DNA from: Colletes latitarsis
Taxonomy: Eukaryota > Arthropoda > Insecta > Hymenoptera > Colletidae
Assembly (NCBI RefSeq): GCF_051014445.1
Contig: NW_027488368.1
Location: 5,828,001 to 5,892,000 of the forward strand
Length of the DNA: 64,000 nucleotides
Direction of reading: 5' to 3'
Shown: positions 23,428 to 34,925 of the stretch, one piece after another
How the letters are laid out: each line of letters opens with the position of its first letter
Position numbering within the stretch: position 1 is the first letter of the stretch
Notes under the pieces: generated by a model
Told to the model about the DNA's origin: nothing
The model's input: only the letters and a program-made list of their open reading frames with translations
Databases searched by the model: none
Made by a program: the position numbers and the translations under genes

Positions 23428-23531
23428 CCGGGAGGCAGCCAGGTCGTCCGCCCAGACGGGGGCCCCGTATAGGGCCACCGACTGGACCATTGCAACATAG
23501 AGGCGACGAACTCGGCCCGCCGGGCCCCCCA

Positions 23532-23545
23532 ATTCTTCACATACT
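23532..23545. repeat. Target-site duplication, right copy
   Basis: ATTCTTCACATACT, identical to 22112-22125, then TGTTGAACGGATCCTGGG, exactly how an A-subtype monomer continues. Removing the element and one copy restores a normal monomer. Base 23531 (A) is absent from the left flank and fits the element's own leucine codon (TTG), implying about one base of microhomology at the 5' junction. Confidence 0.92.
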
Positions 23546-23590
23546 TGTTGAACGGATCCTGGGTTTTTTCTGGTTTGGATCACGTAGTAA

Positions 23591-23602
23591 TGTGGGCCCA
23601 CA
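23591..23602. other. Dyad variant with restored symmetry
   Basis: TGTGGGCCCACA, a perfect 12-bp palindrome in the first monomer after the insertion. The common centre GGTACC has become GGGCCC by two mirror-image changes. The asymmetric intermediate TGTGGGACCACA is frequent elsewhere. Confidence 0.75.
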
Positions 23603-24429
23603 CAGAATCAGTCAATTAAACCTGGTCTTGATAAATATTTTAGAGGATAACGCATGTTAGGTCTGGGTTAGGTCTAGAATTTGCCCTCATCATGCTCATA
23701 CTTTCGCACACTTCACATACTCGTTGACAAGATCCTGGGTTTTTTTCTGGCTTGGATCACGTAGTAATGTGGTACCACACTGAAACCGTCGATTAAACCT
23801 GGTTTCGATCAATATTTTAGAGGATAACGCAAGTTAAGTCTGGGATTGGTCTGGGATTTGACCTCATCAGACTCATACTTTCGCACACTTCACATACTCG
23901 TTGAACAGATCCTGGGTTACTTTCTGGTTTGGAGCACATAGTAATGTGGTACCACACCGAAACAGTCGATTAAACCAGGTTTCGATCAATATTTTTGAGG
24001 ATAACGCATGTTAGGTCTAGGTTAGGCCTGGGATTTTCACTCATCAGACTCATACTTTCGCATTCTTCACATACTTGTAGAACGGATCCTGGGTTTTTTC
24101 TGGTTAGGATCACGTAGTAATGTGGGACCACACTGAAACAGCCAATTGAACCTGGTCTTGATAAATATTTTAGAGGATAACGCATGTTAGGTCTGGGTTA
24201 GGTTTAGAATTTGCCCTCATCATGCTCATACTTTCGCACACTTCACATACTCGTTGACAAGATCCTGGGTTTTTTTCTGGCTTGGATCACGTAGTAATGT
24301 GGTTCCACACTGAAACAGTCGATTAGACTTGGCTTCGATCAATATTTTAGAGGATAACGCAAGTTAGGTCTGGGATAGGTCTGGGATTTGCCCTCATCAG
24401 GCTCATACTTTCGCGTTTTTCACGTACTT

Positions 24430-24912
24430 GTTGAACGGATCCTGGGTTTTTTCTGGTTTGGGTCGCGTACTAATGTGGGACCACACTGAAACAGTCAATT
24501 AAACCTGGTTTCGACCAATATTTTAGAGAATAATTCATGTTAGGTCTAGGTTAGGTCTGGGATTTGCTCTCATCAGGCTCATACTTTCGCACACTTCACA
24601 TACTTGTTGAACGGATCCTGGGTTTTTTCTGGTTTGGATCACGTAGTAGTGTGGTACCACACTGAAACACTCCATTAAACCTGGTTCGCTCAATATTTTA
24701 GAGCAAACGCATGTTAGGTCTAGGTCAGTCCTGGGATTTTCTCTCATCAGGCTCATACTTGCGCATATTTCTCATACTTCATGGCTAGATCCTGGGCTGT
24801 TTCTGGTTTGTATCACGTAGTAATGTGGTACCACGCTGAAACAGTCAATTAAACCTGGTTTCGATCAATATTTTAGAGGACAACGCAAGTTAGGTCTGGC
24901 ATAGGTCTGGGA
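24430..24912 (+). repeat. Segmental copy 1 (pair at 27247-27729)
   Basis: Repeated with an offset of 2817 bp (16 monomers). A rare compound lesion identifies the pair: ACACTCCATTAAACCTGG, then TTCGCTCAATATTTTAG, then AGCAAACGCATG, in which GGTTTCG has lost a T and GAGGATAACG has become GAGCAAACG. Confidence 0.8.
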
Positions 24913-25539
24913 TTCGCCCTCATCAGGCTCATACTTTCGCGTTTTTCACATACTTGTTGAACAGATCGTGGGTTTTTTCTGGTTTGTATCACGTAGTAGT
25001 GTGGTACCACACTGAAACAGTCCATTAAACCTGGTTTGGATCAATTGTTTAGAGGATAACGCATGTTAGGTCTGGGATAGGTATGGGATTTGCCCTCATC
25101 AGACTCATACTTTCGCACACTTCACATACTCGTTGAACAGATCCTGGGTTATTCTCTGGTTTGGATCATATAGTAATGTGGTACCACACTGAAACAGTCG
25201 ATTAAACCAGGTTTCGAACAATATTTTTGAGGATAACGCATGTTAGGTCTAGGTTAGGCCTGGGATTTTCACTCATCAGACTCATACTTTCGCATTCTTC
25301 ACATACTTGTTGAACGGATGCTGGGTTTTTTCTGGTTTGGATCACGTTGTAATGTGGGACCACACTGAAACAATCAATTAAACCTGGTCTTGATAAATAT
25401 TTTAGAGGATAACGCATGTTAGGCTTGGGTTAGGTCTAGGATTTGCCCTCAGCAGGCTCATACTTTCGCATATCTCTCATACTTCATGGCTAGATCCTGG
25501 GCTATTTCTGGATTGTATCACGTAGTAATGTGGTACCAC
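24763..25539 (+). repeat. Segmental copy 1 (pair at 30929-31705)
   Basis: Repeated with an offset of 6166 bp (35 monomers). Shared markers are AGATCGTGGG, ATCAATTGTTT, AGGTATGGGATT, CGAACAATATTTTTGAGG and GGATGCTGGG. It overlaps the end of the 24430-24912 unit, so the boundaries of successive duplications are staggered. Confidence 0.8.
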
Positions 25540-27246
25540 GCTGATACAGTCAATTAAACCTGGTTTCGATCAATATTTTAGAGGATAACGCAAGTTAGGT
25601 CTGGCATAGGTCTGGGATTCGCCCTCATCAGGCTCATTCTTTCGCGTTTTTCACATACTTGTAGAACAGATCCTGGGTTTTTTCTGGTTTGTATCACGTA
25701 GTAGTGTGGTACCACACTCAAAACAGTCCATTAAACCTGGTTTGGATGAATATTTTAGAGGATAACGCATGTAAGGTCTAGGTTAGCCCTGGGTTTTCCA
25801 CTCATCAGACTCATACTTTCGCATTCTTCTCATACTTGTTGAACTGATCCTGGGTTTTTCCTGGTTTGGATCACGTAGTAATGTGGTACCACACTGAAAC
25901 AATCAATTAAACCTGGTTTCCATCAATATTTTAGATGACAACGCAAGTTAGGTCTGGGATAGGTCTGGGATTTGCCCTCATCAGGCTCATACTTTCGCGT
26001 TTTTCACATACTTGTTGAACAGATCCTGGGTTTTTTCTGGTTTGGATCCCGTAGTAGTGTGATACCACAATAAAACAGTCAATTAAACCTGGTTTCGATC
26101 AATATTTTAGAGGATATCGCAAGTTAGGTCTGGGATAGTTCTGGGATTTGCCCTCATCAGACTCACACTTTCGCACACTTGCAATACTCGTTGAACAGAT
26201 CCTGGGTTTTTTTCTGGTTTGGATCACGTAGTAATGTGGTACCACACTGAAACAATCAAATAAACCTGGTCTTGATAAATATTTTAGAGGATAACGCATG
26301 TTAGGTCTGCGTTAGTTCTAGGATTTGCCCTCGTCAGGCTCATACTTTCGCATATTTCTCATACTTCATGGCTAGATCCTGGGCTATTTCTGGATTGGAT
26401 CACGTAGTAATGAGGTACCACACTGAAACAGTCGCTTAAACCAGGTTTCGATCAATATTTTTGAGGATAACGCAAGTTAGGTCTGGGATAGGTCTGGGAT
26501 TTGCCCTCGTCAGGCCCATTCTTTCGCGTTTTTCACATACTTGTTTAACAGATCCTGGGTTTTTCCGGTTTGGGTCACGTAGTAGTGTGGTACCACACTG
26601 AAACAGTCGATTAAACCTGGTTTGGATCAATATTTTTGAGGATAACGCATGTTAGGTCTAGGTTACGCCGGGGATTTTCACTCATCAGACTCATACTTTC
26701 GTATTCTTCACATACTTGTTGAACGGATCCTGGGTTTTTTCTGGTTTGGATTACGTAGTAATGAGGGACCACACTGAAACAATCAAATAAACCTGGTCTT
26801 GATAAATATTTTAGAGGATAACGCATGTTAGGTCTGCGTTGGGTCTAGGATTTGCCCTCGTCAGGATCATACTTTCGCATATTTCTCATACTTCATGGCT
26901 AGATCCTCGGCTATTTCTGGATTGGATCACGTAGTAATGTGGTACCACACTGAAACAGTCGATTAAACCTGGTTTGGATCAATATTTTTGAGGATAACGC
27001 ATGTTAGGTCTAGGTTACGCCTGGGATTTTCACTCATCAGACTCATACTTTCGCACACTTCACATACTCGTTGAACAGATCCTGGGTTATTTTCTGGTTT
27101 GGATCACATAGTAATGTGGTACCACACTGAAACAGTCGATTAAACCAGGTTTCGATCTATATTTTTGAGGATAACGCATGTTAGGTCTAGGTTAGGCCTG
27201 GGATTTTCACTCATCAGACTCATGCTTTCGTATTCTTCACATACTT
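25540..27246 (+). repeat. Mixed-subtype satellite
   Basis: About ten monomers. Parts recur further right with offsets of 15 monomers (25921 with 28562) and 21 monomers (28562 with 32263), marked by TTTTAGATGACAACGC. A CTCAAAACAG variant near 25718 recurs at 27830, 12 monomers away. No gene is visible. Confidence 0.65.
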
Positions 27247-27729
27247 GTTGAACGGATCCTGGGTTTTTTCTGGTTTGGGTCGGGTAGTAATGTGGGACCA
27301 CACTGAAACAGTCAATTAAACCTGGTTTCGACCAATATTTTAGAGAATAATTCATGTTAGGTCTAGGTTAGGTCTGGGATTTGCTCTCATCAGGCTCATA
27401 CTTTCGCACACTTCACATACTTGTTGAACGGATCCTGGGTTTTTTCTGGTTTGGATCACGTAGTAGTGTGGTACCACACTGAAACACTCCATTAAACCTG
27501 GTTCGCTCAATATTTTAGAGCAAACGCATGTTAGGTCTAGGTCAGTCCTGGGATTTTCTCTCATCAGGCTCATACTTGCGCATATTTCTCATACTTCATG
27601 GCTAGATCCTGGGCTGTTTCTGGTTTGTATCACGTAGTAATGTGGTACCACGCTGAAACAGTCAATTAAACCTGGTTTCGATCAATATTTTAGAGGACAA
27701 CGCAAGTTAGGTCTGGCATAGGTCTGGGA
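27247..27729 (+). repeat. Segmental copy 2 (pair of 24430-24912)
   Basis: It carries the same GAGCAAACGCATG lesion and TTCGACCAATATTTTAG as its partner. Divergence starts where CGTTTTTCACATACTTG is followed by TAGAAC rather than TTGAAC. Confidence 0.8.
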
Positions 27730-27997
27730 TTTGCCCTCATCAGGCTCATTCTTTCGCGTTTTTCACATACTTGTAGAACAGATCCTGGGTTTTTTCTGGT
27801 TTGTATCACGTAGTAGTGTGGTACCACACTCAAAACAGTCCATTAAACCTGGTTTGGATGAATATTTTAGAGGATAACGCATGTAAGGTCTAGGTTAGCC
27901 CTGGGATTTCCACTCATCAGACTCATACTTTCGCATTCTTCTCATACTTGTTGAACTGATCCTGGGTTTTTCCTGGTTTGGACCACGTAGTAATGTG

Positions 27998-28893
27998 GTA
28001 CCACACTGAAACAGACGATTAAACCTGGTTTCGATCAATATCTTAGAGGATAACGCAAGTTAAGTCTGGGAATGGTCTGGGATTTGACCTCATCAGACTC
28101 ATACTTTCGCACACTTCACATACTCGTTGAACAGATCCTGGGTTATTTTCTGGTTTGGATCACATAGTAATGTCGTACCACACTGAAACAGTCGATTAAA
28201 CCAGGTTTCGATCAATATTTTAAAGGATAACGCATGTTAGGTCTAGGTTAAGCCTGGGATTTTCACTCATCAGACTCATACTTTCGCATTCTTCACATAC
28301 TTGTTGTACGGATCCTGGGTTTTTTCTGGTTTGCATCACGTAGTAATGTGGGACCACACTGAAACAGTCAATTAAACCTGGTTTCGATCAATATTGTAGA
28401 GAATAATTCATGTTAGGTCTAGGTTAGGTCTGGGATTTGCTCTCGTCAGGCTCATTCTTTCGCATATTTCTCATACATGTTGAACAGATCCTGGGTTTTT
28501 TCTGGTTTGGATCACGTAGTAATGTGGGACCACACTGAAACAATCAATTAAACCTGGTTTCCATCAATATTTTAGATGACAACGCAAGTTAGGTCTGGGA
28601 TAGGTCTGGGATTTGCCCTCATCAGGCTCATACTTTCGCGTTATTCACATACTTGTTGAACAGATCCTGGGTTTTTTCTGGTTTGGATCCCGTAGTAGTG
28701 TGATACCACAATAAAACAGTCAATTAAACCTGGTTTCGATCAATATTTTAGAGGATATCGCAAGTTAGGTCTGGGATAGTTCTGGGATTTGCCCTCATCA
28801 GACTCACACTTTCGCACACTTGCAATACTCGTTGATCAGATCCTGGTTTTTTTTCTGGTTTGGATCACGTAGTAATGTGGTACCACACTGAAA
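27998..28893 (+). repeat. Segmental copy 1 (pair at 31699-32594)
   Basis: Five monomers repeated with an offset of 3701 bp (21 monomers). Shared markers are ACAGACGATTAAACC, GGGAATGGTCTGGG, ACTTGTTGTACGG, AATATTGTAGAGAATAATTC and ACTTGCAATACTCG. Confidence 0.8.
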
Positions 28894-29120
28894 CAATCAA
28901 ATAAACCTGGTCTTGATAAATATTTTAGAGGATAACGCATGTTAGGTCTGCGTTAGTTCTAGGATTTGCCCTCGTCAGGCTCATACTTTCGCATATTTCT
29001 CATACTTCATGGCTAGATCCTGGGCTATTTCTGGATTGGATCACGTAGTAATGAGGTACCACACTGAAACAGTCGCTTAAACCAGGTTTCGATCAATATT
29101 TTTGAGGATAACGCATGTTA

Positions 29121-30150
29121 GGTCTGGGATAGGTCTGGCATTTGCCCTCATCAGACTCATACTTTCGCACACTTCACATACTCGTTGAACAGATCCTGGG
29201 TTATTTTCTGGTTTGGATCACATAGTAATGTGGTACCACACTGAAACAGTCGATTAAACCAGGTTTCGATCTATATTTTTGAGGATAACGCATGTTAGGT
29301 CTAGGTTAGGCCTGGGATTTTCACTCATCAGACTCATTCTTTCGTATTCTTCACATACTTGTTGAACGGATCCTGGGTTTTTTCTGGTTTGGATTACGTA
29401 GTAATGAGGGACCACACTGAAACAATCAAATAAACCTGGTCTTGATAAATATTTTAGAGGATAACGCATGTTAGGTCTGCGTTGGGTCTAGGATTTGCCC
29501 TCGTCAGGATCATACTTTCGCATATTTCTCATACTTCATGGCTAGATCCTCGGCTATTTCTGGATTGGATCACGTAGTAATGTGGTACCACACTGTAACA
29601 GTCGATTAAACCTGGTTTGGATCAATATTTTAGAGGATAACGCATGTTAGGTCTGGGATAGGTCTGGCATTTGCCCTCATCAGACTCATACTTTCGCACA
29701 CTTCACATACTCGTTGAACAGATCCTGGGTTATTTTCTGGTTTGGATCACATAGTAATGTGGTACCACACTGAAACAGTCGATTAAACCAGGTTTCGATC
29801 TATATTTTTGAGGATAACGCATGTTAGGTCTAGGTTAGGCCTGGGATTTTCACTCATCAGACTCATTCTTTCGTATTCTTCACATACTTGTTGAACGGAT
29901 CCTGGGTTTTTTCTGGTTTGGATTACGTAGTAATGAGGGACCACACTGAAACAATCAAATAAACCTGGTCTTGATAAATATTTTGGAGAATAACGCATGT
30001 TAGGTCTGCGTTAGGTCTAGGATTTGCCCTCGTCAGGCTCATACTTTCGCATATTTCTCATACTTGATGGCTAGATCCTGGGCTATTTCTGGATTGGATC
30101 ACGTAGTAATGTGGTACCACACTGAAACACTCGATTAAACCAGGTTTCGA
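29121..30150 (+). repeat. Tandem trimer repeat (529 bp x 2)
   Basis: 29121-29649 and 29650-30150 align with an offset of 529 bp (three monomers). Markers are AGGTCTGGCATTTGCC, CATTCTTTCGTATTCTTC, GGATTACGTAGTAATGAGGG and AATCAAATAAACC. The second copy has GTTAGG where the first has GTTGGG. Confidence 0.8.
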
Positions 30151-30928
30151 TCAATATTTTTAAGGATAACGCAAGTTAGGTCTGGGATAGGTCTGGGATT
30201 TGCCCTCGTCAGGCTCATACTTTCGCGTTTTTCACATACTTGTTGAACGGATCCTGGGTTTTTTCTGGTTTGGATCACGTAGTAGTGTGGTACCACACTG
30301 AAACACTCCATTAAACCTGGTTTCGCTCAATATTTTAGAGGATAACGCATGTTAGGTCTAGGTCAGTCCTGGGATTTTCTCTCATCAGGCTCATTCTTTC
30401 GCATGTTTCTCATACTTGATGGCTAGATCCTGAGCTTTTTCTGGATTGGATCACGTAGTAATGAAGTACAACACTGAAACAGTCAATTAAACCTGGTTTC
30501 CATCAATATTTTAGAGGACAGCGCATGTTAGGTCTAGGTTAGGCCTGGGATTTGCCCTGATCAGGGTCATACTTTCGCAGTTTTAACATACATGTTGACC
30601 TGATCGAGGGTTTTTTCTGCTTTGGATCACGCAGTAAAGTGGTACCACACTGAAACAGTCCATTAAACCTGGTTTGGATCAATAATTTAGAGGATAACGC
30701 ATGTTAGGTCTAGGTTAGGTCTGGGATTTTCGCTCATGAGACTCATACTTTCGCATTCTTCACATACTTGTTGAACGGATCCTGGGTTTTTTCTGGTTTG
30801 GTTCATGTAGTAATGTGGTACCACACTGAAACATTCAATTAAACCTGGTCTTGATAACTATTTCAGAGGATAACGCATGTTAGGTTTGGCTTAGGTCTAG
30901 GAATTGCCCTCAGCAGGCTCATACCTTC

Positions 30929-31705
30929 GCATATTTCTCATACTTCATGGCTAGATCCTGGGCTGTTTCTGGTTTGTATCACGTAGTAATGTGGTACCAC
31001 GCTGAAACAGTCAATTAAACCTGGTTTCGATCAATATTTTAGAGGACAACGCAAGTTAGGTCTGGCATTGGTCTGGGATTCGCCCTCATCAGGCCCATAC
31101 TTTCGCGTTTTTCACATACTTGTTGAACAGATCGTGGGTTTTTTCTGGTTTGTATCACGTAGTAGTGTGGTACCACACTGAAACAGTCCATTAAACCTGG
31201 TTTGGATCAATTGTTTTGAGGATAACGCATGTTAGGTCTGGGATAGGTATGGGATTTGCCCTCATCAGACTCAAACTTTCGCACACTTCACATACTCGTT
31301 GAACAGATCCTGGGTTATTTTCTGGTTTGGATCACATAGTAATGTGGTACCACACTGAAACAGTCGATTAAACCAGGTTTCGAACAATATTTTTGAGGAT
31401 AACGCATGTTAGGTCTAGGTTAGGCCTGGGATTTTCACTCATCAGACTCATGCTTTCGCATTCTTCACATACTTGTTGAACGGATGCTGGGTTTTTTCTG
31501 GTTTGGATCACGTTGTAATGTGGGACCACACTGAAACAATCAATTAAACCTGGTCTTGATAAATATTTTAGAGGATAACGCATGTTAGGTTTGGGTTAGG
31601 TCTAGGATTTGCCCTCAGCAGGCTCATACTTTCGCATATCTCTCATACTTCATGGCTAGATCCTGGGCTATTTCTGGATTGTATCACGTAGTAATGTGGT
31701 ACCAC
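30929..31705 (+). repeat. Segmental copy 2 (pair of 24763-25539)
   Basis: Same marker order as the partner 6166 bp to the left. Just upstream (30540-30650) lies an isolated C-subtype monomer that resembles the one at about 15760-15860. Confidence 0.8.
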
Positions 31706-32594
31706 ACTGAAACAGACGATTAAACCTGGTTTCGATCAATATCTTAGAGGATAACGCAAGTTAAGTCTGGGAATGGTCTGGGATTTGACCTCATCAGACT
31801 CATACTTTCGCACACTTCACATACTCCTTGAACAGATCCTGGGTTATTTTCTGGTTTGGATCACATAGTAATGTGGTACCACACTGAAACAGTCGATTAA
31901 ACCAGGTTTCGATCAATATTTTAGAGGATAACGCATGTTAGGTCTAGGTTAGGCCTGGGATTTTCACTCATCAGACTCATACTTTCGCATTCTTCACATA
32001 CTTGTTGTACGGATCCTGGGTTTTTTCTGGTTTGGATCACGTAGTAATGTGAGACCACACTGAAACAGTCAATTAAACCTGGTTTCGATCAATATTGTAG
32101 AGAATAATTCATGTTAGGTCTAGGTTAGGTCTGGGATTCGCTCTCGTCAGGCTCATTCTTTCGCATATTTCTCATACATGTTGAACAGATCCTGGGTTTT
32201 TTCTGGTTTGGATCACGTAGTAATGTGGGACCACACTGAAACAATCAATTAAACCTGGTTTCCATCAATATTTTAGATGACAACGCAAGTTAGGTCTGGG
32301 ATAGGTCTGGGATTTGCCCTCATCAGGCTCATACTTTCGCGTTTTTCACATACTTGTTGAACAGATCCTGGGTTTTTTCTGGTTTGGATCCCGTAGTAGT
32401 GTGGTACCACAATAAAACAGTCAATTAAACCAGGTTTCGATCAATATTTTAGAGGATATCGCAAGTTAGGTCTGGGATAGTTCTGGGATTTGCACTCATC
32501 AGACTCACACTTTCGCACACTTGCAATACTCGTTGATCAGATCCTGGGTTTTTTTCTGGTATGGATCACGTAGTAATGTGGTACCACACTGAAA
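31699..32594 (+). repeat. Segmental copy 2 (pair of 27998-28893)
   Basis: It abuts the end of the preceding copied segment at about 31700, so this stretch is a mosaic of two older segments joined in register. Confidence 0.8.
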
Positions 32595-34925
32595 CATTCA
32601 ATGAAACCAGGTCTGCATAAATATTTTAGAGGATAACGCAAGCTAGGTCTGGGATAGGTCTGGGATTAGCCCTCATCAGACTCATACTTTCGCTTTCTTC
32701 ACATACTCGTTGAACAGATCCTGTGTTATTTTCTGGTTTGGATCACATAGTAATGTGGTACCACACTGAAACAGTCCATTAAACCAGGTTTCGATCAATA
32801 TTTTAGAGGATATCGCAAGTTTGGTCTGGGATAGTTCTGGGATTTGCCCTCATCAGACTCATACTTTCGCACACTTCACATACTCGTTGATCAGATCCTG
32901 GGTTTTTTTCTGGTTTGGATCACGTAGTAATGTGGTACCACACTGAAACATTCAATGAAACCAGGTCTGGATAAATATCTTAGAGGATAAAGCAAGTTAG
33001 GTCTGGGGTAGGTCTGGGATTAGCCCTCATCAGACTCATACTTTCGCACACTTCACATATTCGTTGAACAGATCCTGGGTTTTTTTCTGGATTGGATCAC
33101 GTAGTAATGTGGTACTACACTGAAACAGTCAATTAAACCTGGTTTCGCTCAATATTTTAGAAGATAACGCATGTTAGGCCTAGGTTAGGCCTAGGATTTG
33201 CCCTCATCAGGGTCATACTTTCGCAGTTTTAACATGCATGTTGACCAGATCGAGTGTTTTTTCTGCTTTGGATCACGTAGTAAAGTGGTACCACAACTAA
33301 AACAGTCAACTAAACCTGGTTTCGATCACTATTTTAGAGGATAACGCAAGTTAGGTCTGGGATAGGTCTGGGATTAGCCCTCATCAGACTCATACTTTCG
33401 CATATTTGTCATACTTGATGTCTAGATCCTGGGCTTTTTCTGGATTGCATCACGTAGTAATGAAGTACAACACAGAAACAGTCAATTAAACCTGGTTTCC
33501 ATCAATATTTTAGAGGACAACGCATGTTAGGTCTAGGTTAGGCCTGGGATTTGCCCTCATCAGGGTCATACTTTCGCAGTTTTAACATACATGTTGACGT
33601 GATCGAGGGTTTTTTCTGCTTTGGATCACGTTGTAAAGTGGTACCATACTGAAACAGTCCATTAAACCTTGTTTGGATCAATATTTTTGAGGATAACGCA
33701 TGTTAGGTCTAGGTTAGGCCTGGGATTTTCACTCATCAGACTCATACTTTCGCATTCTTCACATACTTGTTGAACAGATCCTCGGTTTTTTCTGGTTTGG
33801 ATCACGCAGTAGTGTGGTACCACACTGAAACAGTCCATTAAACCTGGTTTGGATCAATATTTTAGAGGATAACGCATGTTAGGTCTAGGTTAGGCCTGGG
33901 GTTTTCACTCATCAGACTCATACTTTCGCAGTTTTAACATGCATGTTGACCTGATCGAGGGTTTTTTCTGCCTTGGATCACGTAGTAATGAAGTGCAACA
34001 CTGAAACAGTCAATTAAACCTGGTTTCCATCAATAGTTTAGAGGACAACGCATGTTAGGTCTAGGTTAGGCCTCGGATTTGCCCACATCAGGGTCGTACT
34101 TTCGCAGTTTTAACATACATGTTGACCTGATCGAGGGTTTTTTCTGCTTTGGATAACGCAGTAAAGTGGTACCACACTGAAACAGTCCATTAAACCTGGT
34201 TTGGATCAATATTTTTGAGGATAGCGCATGATAGGTCTAGGTTAGCCCTGGGATTTTCACTCATCAGACTCATACTTTCGCATTCTTCACATACTTGTTG
34301 AACAGATACAGGGTTTTTTCTGGTTTGGTTCACGTAGTAATGTGGTAACACACTGAAACTGTCGATTAAACCTGGTTTCGATTAATATTTTAGAGGATAA
34401 CGCATGTTAGGTCTAGGTTAGGCCTGGGATTTTCACTCATCAGACTCATACTTTCGCACACTTCACATACTCGTTGACAAGATCCTGGGTTTTTTTCTGG
34501 TTTGGATCACGTAGTAATGTGGTACCACACTGAAACATTCAATTAAACCTGGTCTGGATAAATATTTTAGAGGTTAACGCATGTTAGGTTTGGGTTAGGT
34601 CTTGGATTTGCCCTCATCAGTCTCATACTTTCGCATATCTCTCATACTTCATGGCTAGACCCTGGGCTGTTTCTGGATTGTATCACGTAGTAATGTGGTA
34701 CCACGCTGAAACAGTCAATTAAACCTGATTTCGATCAATATTTTAGAGGATAACGTAAGTTAGGTCTGGGATAGGTCTGGGATTCGCCCTCATCAGGCTC
34801 ATACTTTCGCATATTTCTCATACTTGATGGCTAGATCCTGGGTTTTTTCCGGTTTGGGTCACGTAGTAGTGTGGTACCACACTGAAACAGTCGATTAAAC
34901 CTGGTTTCGAACAATATTTTTTAGG
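32595..34925 (+). repeat. Mixed satellite, start of the C-subtype-rich part
   Basis: About 13 monomers. C-subtype monomers (CGCAGTTTTAACAT, TGATCGAGGG, TTTTTTCTGCTTTGGAT) appear near 33220, 33580, 33935 and 34105, alternating with A-subtype copies. No gene or foreign insert is visible. Confidence 0.65.

Larger units (their letters stand above)
22126..23531 (-). mobile_element. 5'-truncated R1-group non-LTR retrotransposon
   Basis: A GC-rich insert of about 1.4 kb in an AT-richer satellite, read on the minus strand. From 5' to 3' on that strand it has a truncated ORF2 (23531 to 22675), a 3'UTR of about 516 bp (22674-22159) and a poly(A) tail (T-run at 22125-22158). It is bounded by identical 14-bp direct repeats, ATTCTTCACATACT, and starts at an arbitrary internal point. 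Tail, target-site duplication and 5' truncation together are the hallmark of target-primed reverse transcription. It has no terminal inverted repeats and no LTRs. The ORF2 C-terminus has the RRLY, LYGAPVWA, GYRTMSHEAATVLAGMPP and CPAWE signatures that I associate with the R1/TRAS/SART/Waldo group. The fragment cannot move by itself: the endonuclease and almost all of the reverse transcriptase are absent. The intact frame, pure tail and perfect target-site repeats suggest a recent insertion. Confidence 0.93.
22675..23531 (-). pseudogene. ORF2 C-terminal fragment, R1-group reverse transcriptase
   Basis: About 285 codons remain of an ORF2 that is usually about 1000 residues or more in this group. 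The fragment starts at LGGP, just before the conserved RRLY motif near the end of the reverse transcriptase domain, and continues with SVALYGAPVWADDL, RRVQRRVALRVVRGYRT, SHEAATVLAGMPP, a CCHC zinc knuckle (22939-22992), CPAWE, the SFCENVMLQKEA motif and a strongly arginine-rich C-terminus. It ends at TGA (22675-22677). The apurinic-type endonuclease and the catalytic part of the reverse transcriptase are missing, so it cannot encode a working enzyme. No internal stop or frameshift is seen. The open frame runs a further 23 codons upstream into the satellite, as far as a GTG at 23599-23601, and a TGA follows two codons beyond that, so there is no ATG. Group assignment rests on motif recognition; the exact clade within the R1 group is uncertain. 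Confidence 0.88.

Noticed and set aside
22126..23531. Ribosomal DNA insertion site, as expected for R1
   Set aside because: Both flanks are satellite; no 28S sequence is present on either side.
22126..23531. DNA transposon or LTR element, given the many inverted repeats
   Set aside because: The inverted repeats are local hairpins, not terminal. There are no long terminal repeats, and the coding motifs, tail and truncated 5' end fit a non-LTR element.
23532..23601. N-terminal 23 residues attached to the ORF2 fragment
   Set aside because: They are translated satellite. The element proper starts at LGGP; the extension depends on a GTG and has a stop just upstream.
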